A stretch of DNA of 8,199 bases from an uncultured Eggerthellaceae bacterium (GTDB lineage: Bacteria > Actinomycetota > Coriobacteriia > Coriobacteriales > Eggerthellaceae): positions 1 through 8,199 of the forward strand of contig CAJURZ010000043.1 in the NCBI GenBank assembly GCA_910588905.1, given 5' to 3'. Positions 7,152-8,199 of the stretch are shown piece by piece (the first letter of the stretch is position 1; every line of letters begins with the position of its first letter). The translations under genes and the position numbers were made by a program. The notes under the pieces were generated by a model, which did no database searches, was not told the origin of the DNA, and worked only from the letters and a program-made list of their open reading frames with translations.

Positions 7152-7439
7152 ATGCTCGATGTCGATGATATCGTTCAAGGTGTTCATGAAGTCGCTCCTG
7201 AATACTCAGTCAAGCGCGTTCAACTATTTGGCTCCTATGCGGAGGATCGTGCCTGCGATGAGAGCGATGTTGATCTTCTTGTCGAATTCACCCCCAGTGC
7301 TGTTTCGCTTTTCACCCTTTCGTCTCTGAGAGACAGCCTGGAGGAGAAGCTTGGAGTTTCCGTTGATCTTGTCCATGGGCCGCTTTCTGCTGACTCGTTC
7401 TTAGAGGTGGGAAGAATGGTGACGCTCTATGAAGGATAA
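7152..7439 (+). CDS. mntA: MntA-type minimal nucleotidyltransferase, antitoxin of a type VII toxin-antitoxin pair
   Basis: The 95-residue product is a minimal nucleotidyltransferase of the pol beta superfamily. It has the diagnostic GSX10DXD motif: Gly27-Ser28, then Asp39 and Asp41 in SDVDLLVEF, with a third acidic residue, Asp72, in VSVDLV. These are the metal- and ATP-binding positions. In the studied HepT-MntA systems the antitoxin transfers AMP from ATP to a tyrosine of HepT, which silences the RNase. AGGAGG (7142-7147) sits 4 nt before the ATG, a short but workable spacing. The stop overlaps hepT by 11 nt, so the antitoxin is made first and translation is coupled. GC is about 51% over 7201-7380, below the operon to the left. 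The symbol is that of the toxin-antitoxin family, not the manganese transporter of the same name. The 95-residue length is at the short end of the family. Confidence 0.9.
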   Translation: MLDVDDIVQGVHEVAPEYSVKRVQLFGSYAEDRACDESDVDLLVEFTPSAVSLFTLSSLRDSLEEKLGVSVDLVHGPLSADSFLEVGRMVTLYEG

Positions 7440-7770
7440 GAACGCTGTTGTCCTTGAAAAGATCCTGAATGAGATATCCATCGCTCATTCGATGATGGGG
7501 AGTTGTACCATCGAACGATTCCAAGATGACGAGATGGTCAAAAGAGCTGTTTCTATGACGATCATCAATATTGGTGAATTGGTAAAGAATCTAGATATGG
7601 ATTTTCGAGAGAAGCATCCCCAGGTTCCATGGAAAGCCATTGCAGGATTTCGGGATATCGCTGCGCATAAGTACCAGACTTTGCGCATGGAGGATGTTTA
7701 TGTGACAGCGAAGGATGAGCTTCCTGTTCTTGCTGAGGAGATCGAAGCTATCCTGAAGGAAGGCATGTAG
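7429..7770 (+). CDS. hepT: HepT-type HEPN RNase, toxin of a type VII toxin-antitoxin pair
   Basis: The 113-residue, mainly helical product belongs to the HEPN (DUF86/HepT) family. It carries the RX4HXY motif in RDIAAHKY, with Arg75 and His80 as the likely RNase residues and Tyr82 as the likely AMPylation site for MntA. The block NIGELVKNLD (47-56) and FREKHPQVPWKAIAGFRD (59-76) are typical of the family. HepT proteins cut RNA, reported targets including tRNA and mRNA, and halt growth when not modified. The ATG lies within the last codons of mntA (11-nt overlap) with only a weak purine-rich stretch upstream, which implies translational coupling. GC over 7441-7680 is about 43%, far below the roughly 63% sampled in the housekeeping operon, a sign of recent transfer. 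All motif residues are intact, so an active toxin is expected. Confidence 0.92.
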   Translation: MKDKNAVVLEKILNEISIAHSMMGSCTIERFQDDEMVKRAVSMTIINIGELVKNLDMDFREKHPQVPWKAIAGFRDIAAHKYQTLRMEDVYVTAKDELPVLAEEIEAILKEGM

Positions 7771-7913
7771 GGGGCGGATCTTGGATCTGTCCGGGGCTGC
7801 ATGCATGGCAACCCGCGTAGGGGACGATGGGGGCCGACCCGGAGTGGCGCTGGGGATGATCCTGTACGTCAGGTCATTCGGCAAGCAACACGCCACATAT
7901 CAGCATCTGTGGA

Positions 7914-7933
7914 TGGTCGAGACGACAGGAGTT
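7914..7933 (-). repeat. Near-copy of the tRNA-Pro 3' end, candidate remnant attachment site
   Basis: This segment matches the 3' end of the tRNA-Pro gene (8129-8148) at 18 of 20 positions, in the same orientation, including the encoded CCA, discriminator base, acceptor 3' strand and T-stem 3' strand. The mismatches are at 7920 and 7931. Similarity stops inside the T loop and no matching 5' acceptor strand is found, so it is not a functional tRNA. Duplication of a tRNA 3' end is the typical mark of site-specific integration. A second shared run, CCTTGACCC, occurs at 7976-7984 and 8161-8169. No integrase is in the window, so the attachment-site reading is inference. Confidence 0.5.
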
Positions 7934-7990
7934 CGCTCGCCTCAAGGCCGAGCCGCTTCGCGGTCGCTGCGCGAGCCTTGACCCTCGCGG

Positions 7991-8020
7991 CTAGCATGCG
8001 AAAGGGCCTTCGCATGCTAG
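7991..8020. repeat. 12-bp perfect inverted repeat with 6-nt spacer
   Basis: CTAGCATGCGAA (7991-8002) and TTCGCATGCTAG (8009-8020) are exact reverse complements around AGGGCC. It is the longest perfect stem in the window. It is not followed by a T-tract on either strand, so it is unlikely to be a terminator. It contains two CTAG tetramers, a sequence that is scarce in many bacterial genomes. A binding site, recombination site or RNA hairpin are all possible. Confidence 0.75.
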
Positions 8021-8038
8021 TGAACCTGACCAGGTTCA
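8021..8038. repeat. 8-bp inverted repeat abutting the 12-bp stem
   Basis: TGAACCTG (8021-8028) and CAGGTTCA (8031-8038) are exact reverse complements around AC. It starts at the base after the preceding palindrome ends. Its right half, extended to 8043, equals the T-arm core of the nearby tRNA in inverted orientation. The two-base centre means it would work as a DNA palindrome, or as a stem with its inner pairs open. Confidence 0.65.
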
Positions 8039-8043
8039 AATCC

Positions 8044-8075
8044 CCATCCCTTCGGGATGGCCTGCTCTCGCAGGC
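8044..8075. repeat. Two adjacent short hairpins
   Basis: CCATCCC (8044-8050) pairs with GGGATGG (8054-8060) around TTC, and GCCTGC (8060-8065) pairs with GCAGGC (8070-8075) around TCTC, sharing one base. Neither has a T-tract. Together with the stems at 7991-8038 they form a nearly continuous series of four helices. Confidence 0.6.
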
Positions 8076-8096
8076 TGCCGCCTCCTCCCAGAGACG

Positions 8097-8120
8097 AAAA
8101 AACCGCCCGAAGGCGGTTTT
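8097..8120 (-). terminator. Bidirectional Rho-independent terminator for tRNA-Pro and, on the other strand, mntA-hepT
   Basis: On the minus strand AAAACCGCC, a TTCG loop and GGCGGTTTT form a 9-bp stem followed by further Ts (8098-8097), beginning 9 nt after the encoded CCA of the tRNA. It is a textbook terminator. On the plus strand the same stem is followed by TTTTGTTCTTT, so it can also stop transcription coming from hepT, for which I see no nearer terminator. Confidence 0.88.
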
Positions 8121-8128
8121 GTTCTTTC

Positions 8129-8199
<71 letters not shown>

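Larger units (their letters stand above)
7771..8096. other. Gene-free stretch with tRNA debris and stacked hairpins
   Basis: No credible coding region is seen between hepT and the tRNA terminator. Frames open on either strand lack SDs and run through hairpins or into the tRNA. The left part (7771-7913) holds nothing I can name. The middle has a 20-nt near-copy of the tRNA-Pro 3' end and a 7-bp stem TCAAGGC/GCCTTGA (7942-7948 with 7975-7981). The right part has four inverted repeats in a row. The region is GC-rich, unlike the adjacent toxin gene. Confidence 0.55.

Noticed and set aside
6830..7168. A 112-codon plus-strand frame between coaBC and mntA.
   Set aside because: It has no SD, crosses several inverted repeats, overlaps the mntA start and the mntA promoter, and its product is unlike any folded protein I recognise.
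7771..7800. A terminator directly after hepT built from CGGATC/GATC repeats.
   Set aside because: The best stem is about 4 bp and there is no T-tract; the hairpin at 8097-8120 is a far better candidate.
7781..7981. A 66-codon frame with a TTG start after hepT.
   Set aside because: The SD-like G-run is only about 2 nt from the start, the composition is not protein-like, and it reads into the tRNA-end repeat and stem region.
7914..8000. A second functional tRNA on the minus strand ending at 7914.
   Set aside because: Only the 3' acceptor and T-stem strand are present; no pairing T arm, anticodon arm or 5' acceptor strand can be built.
7981..8096. A riboswitch (TPP, cobalamin or similar), suggested by the run of hairpins and the bases GAACCTGACC.
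   Set aside because: The conserved core elements of these families are absent and no suitable downstream gene follows on the plus strand.

Overview
The window comes from a bacterial chromosome with moderately high GC. Hand counts of sample lines give about 63% in ileS and coaBC. The gene set (DegV protein, ileS, lspA, RluD-type pseudouridine synthase, coaBC), the SD-rich starts and the base composition suggest a Gram-positive, most likely an actinomycete of the class Coriobacteriia. This is inference from gene style, not a database match.

Layout. At the left edge is the 3' tail of an unidentified plus-strand gene (1-120). It converges, 11 nt apart, on a minus-strand degV-family gene (132-1004). 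A divergent intergenic region (1005-1195) holds a good degV promoter and a weaker ileS promoter with a 12-bp palindrome next to it. A tight housekeeping operon follows: ileS, lspA, rluD-like and coaBC (1196-6746). Its three junctions overlap by 17, 23 and 16 nt, and each downstream gene has its own SD inside the gene before it. A strong hairpin terminator closes the operon (6795-6820). These four genes cover isoleucyl-tRNA charging, lipoprotein signal-peptide removal, RNA pseudouridylation and two steps of coenzyme A synthesis.

To the right the sequence looks accessory. About 330 bases without a convincing gene (6821-7151) are dense in inverted repeats and CGTGAT motifs. They lead into a two-gene, lower-GC cassette, mntA-hepT (7152-7770), a type VII toxin-antitoxin module with the catalytic motifs of both partners intact. 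MntA is a minimal nucleotidyltransferase that inactivates its partner by AMPylation. HepT is a HEPN RNase.

The last 430 bases hold a run of hairpins (7991-8075), a bidirectional terminator (8097-8120) and a minus-strand tRNA-Pro(GGG) cut by the window edge (8129-8199). A near-copy of the last 20 nt of this tRNA lies 215 bp away (7914-7933), and an inverted copy of its T-arm core lies at 8031-8043. The stretch from the coaBC terminator to the tRNA therefore looks like a small integration hotspot carrying a toxin-antitoxin cassette and old attachment-site debris. No integrase or transposase is visible in the window, so the mobile origin is inferred.
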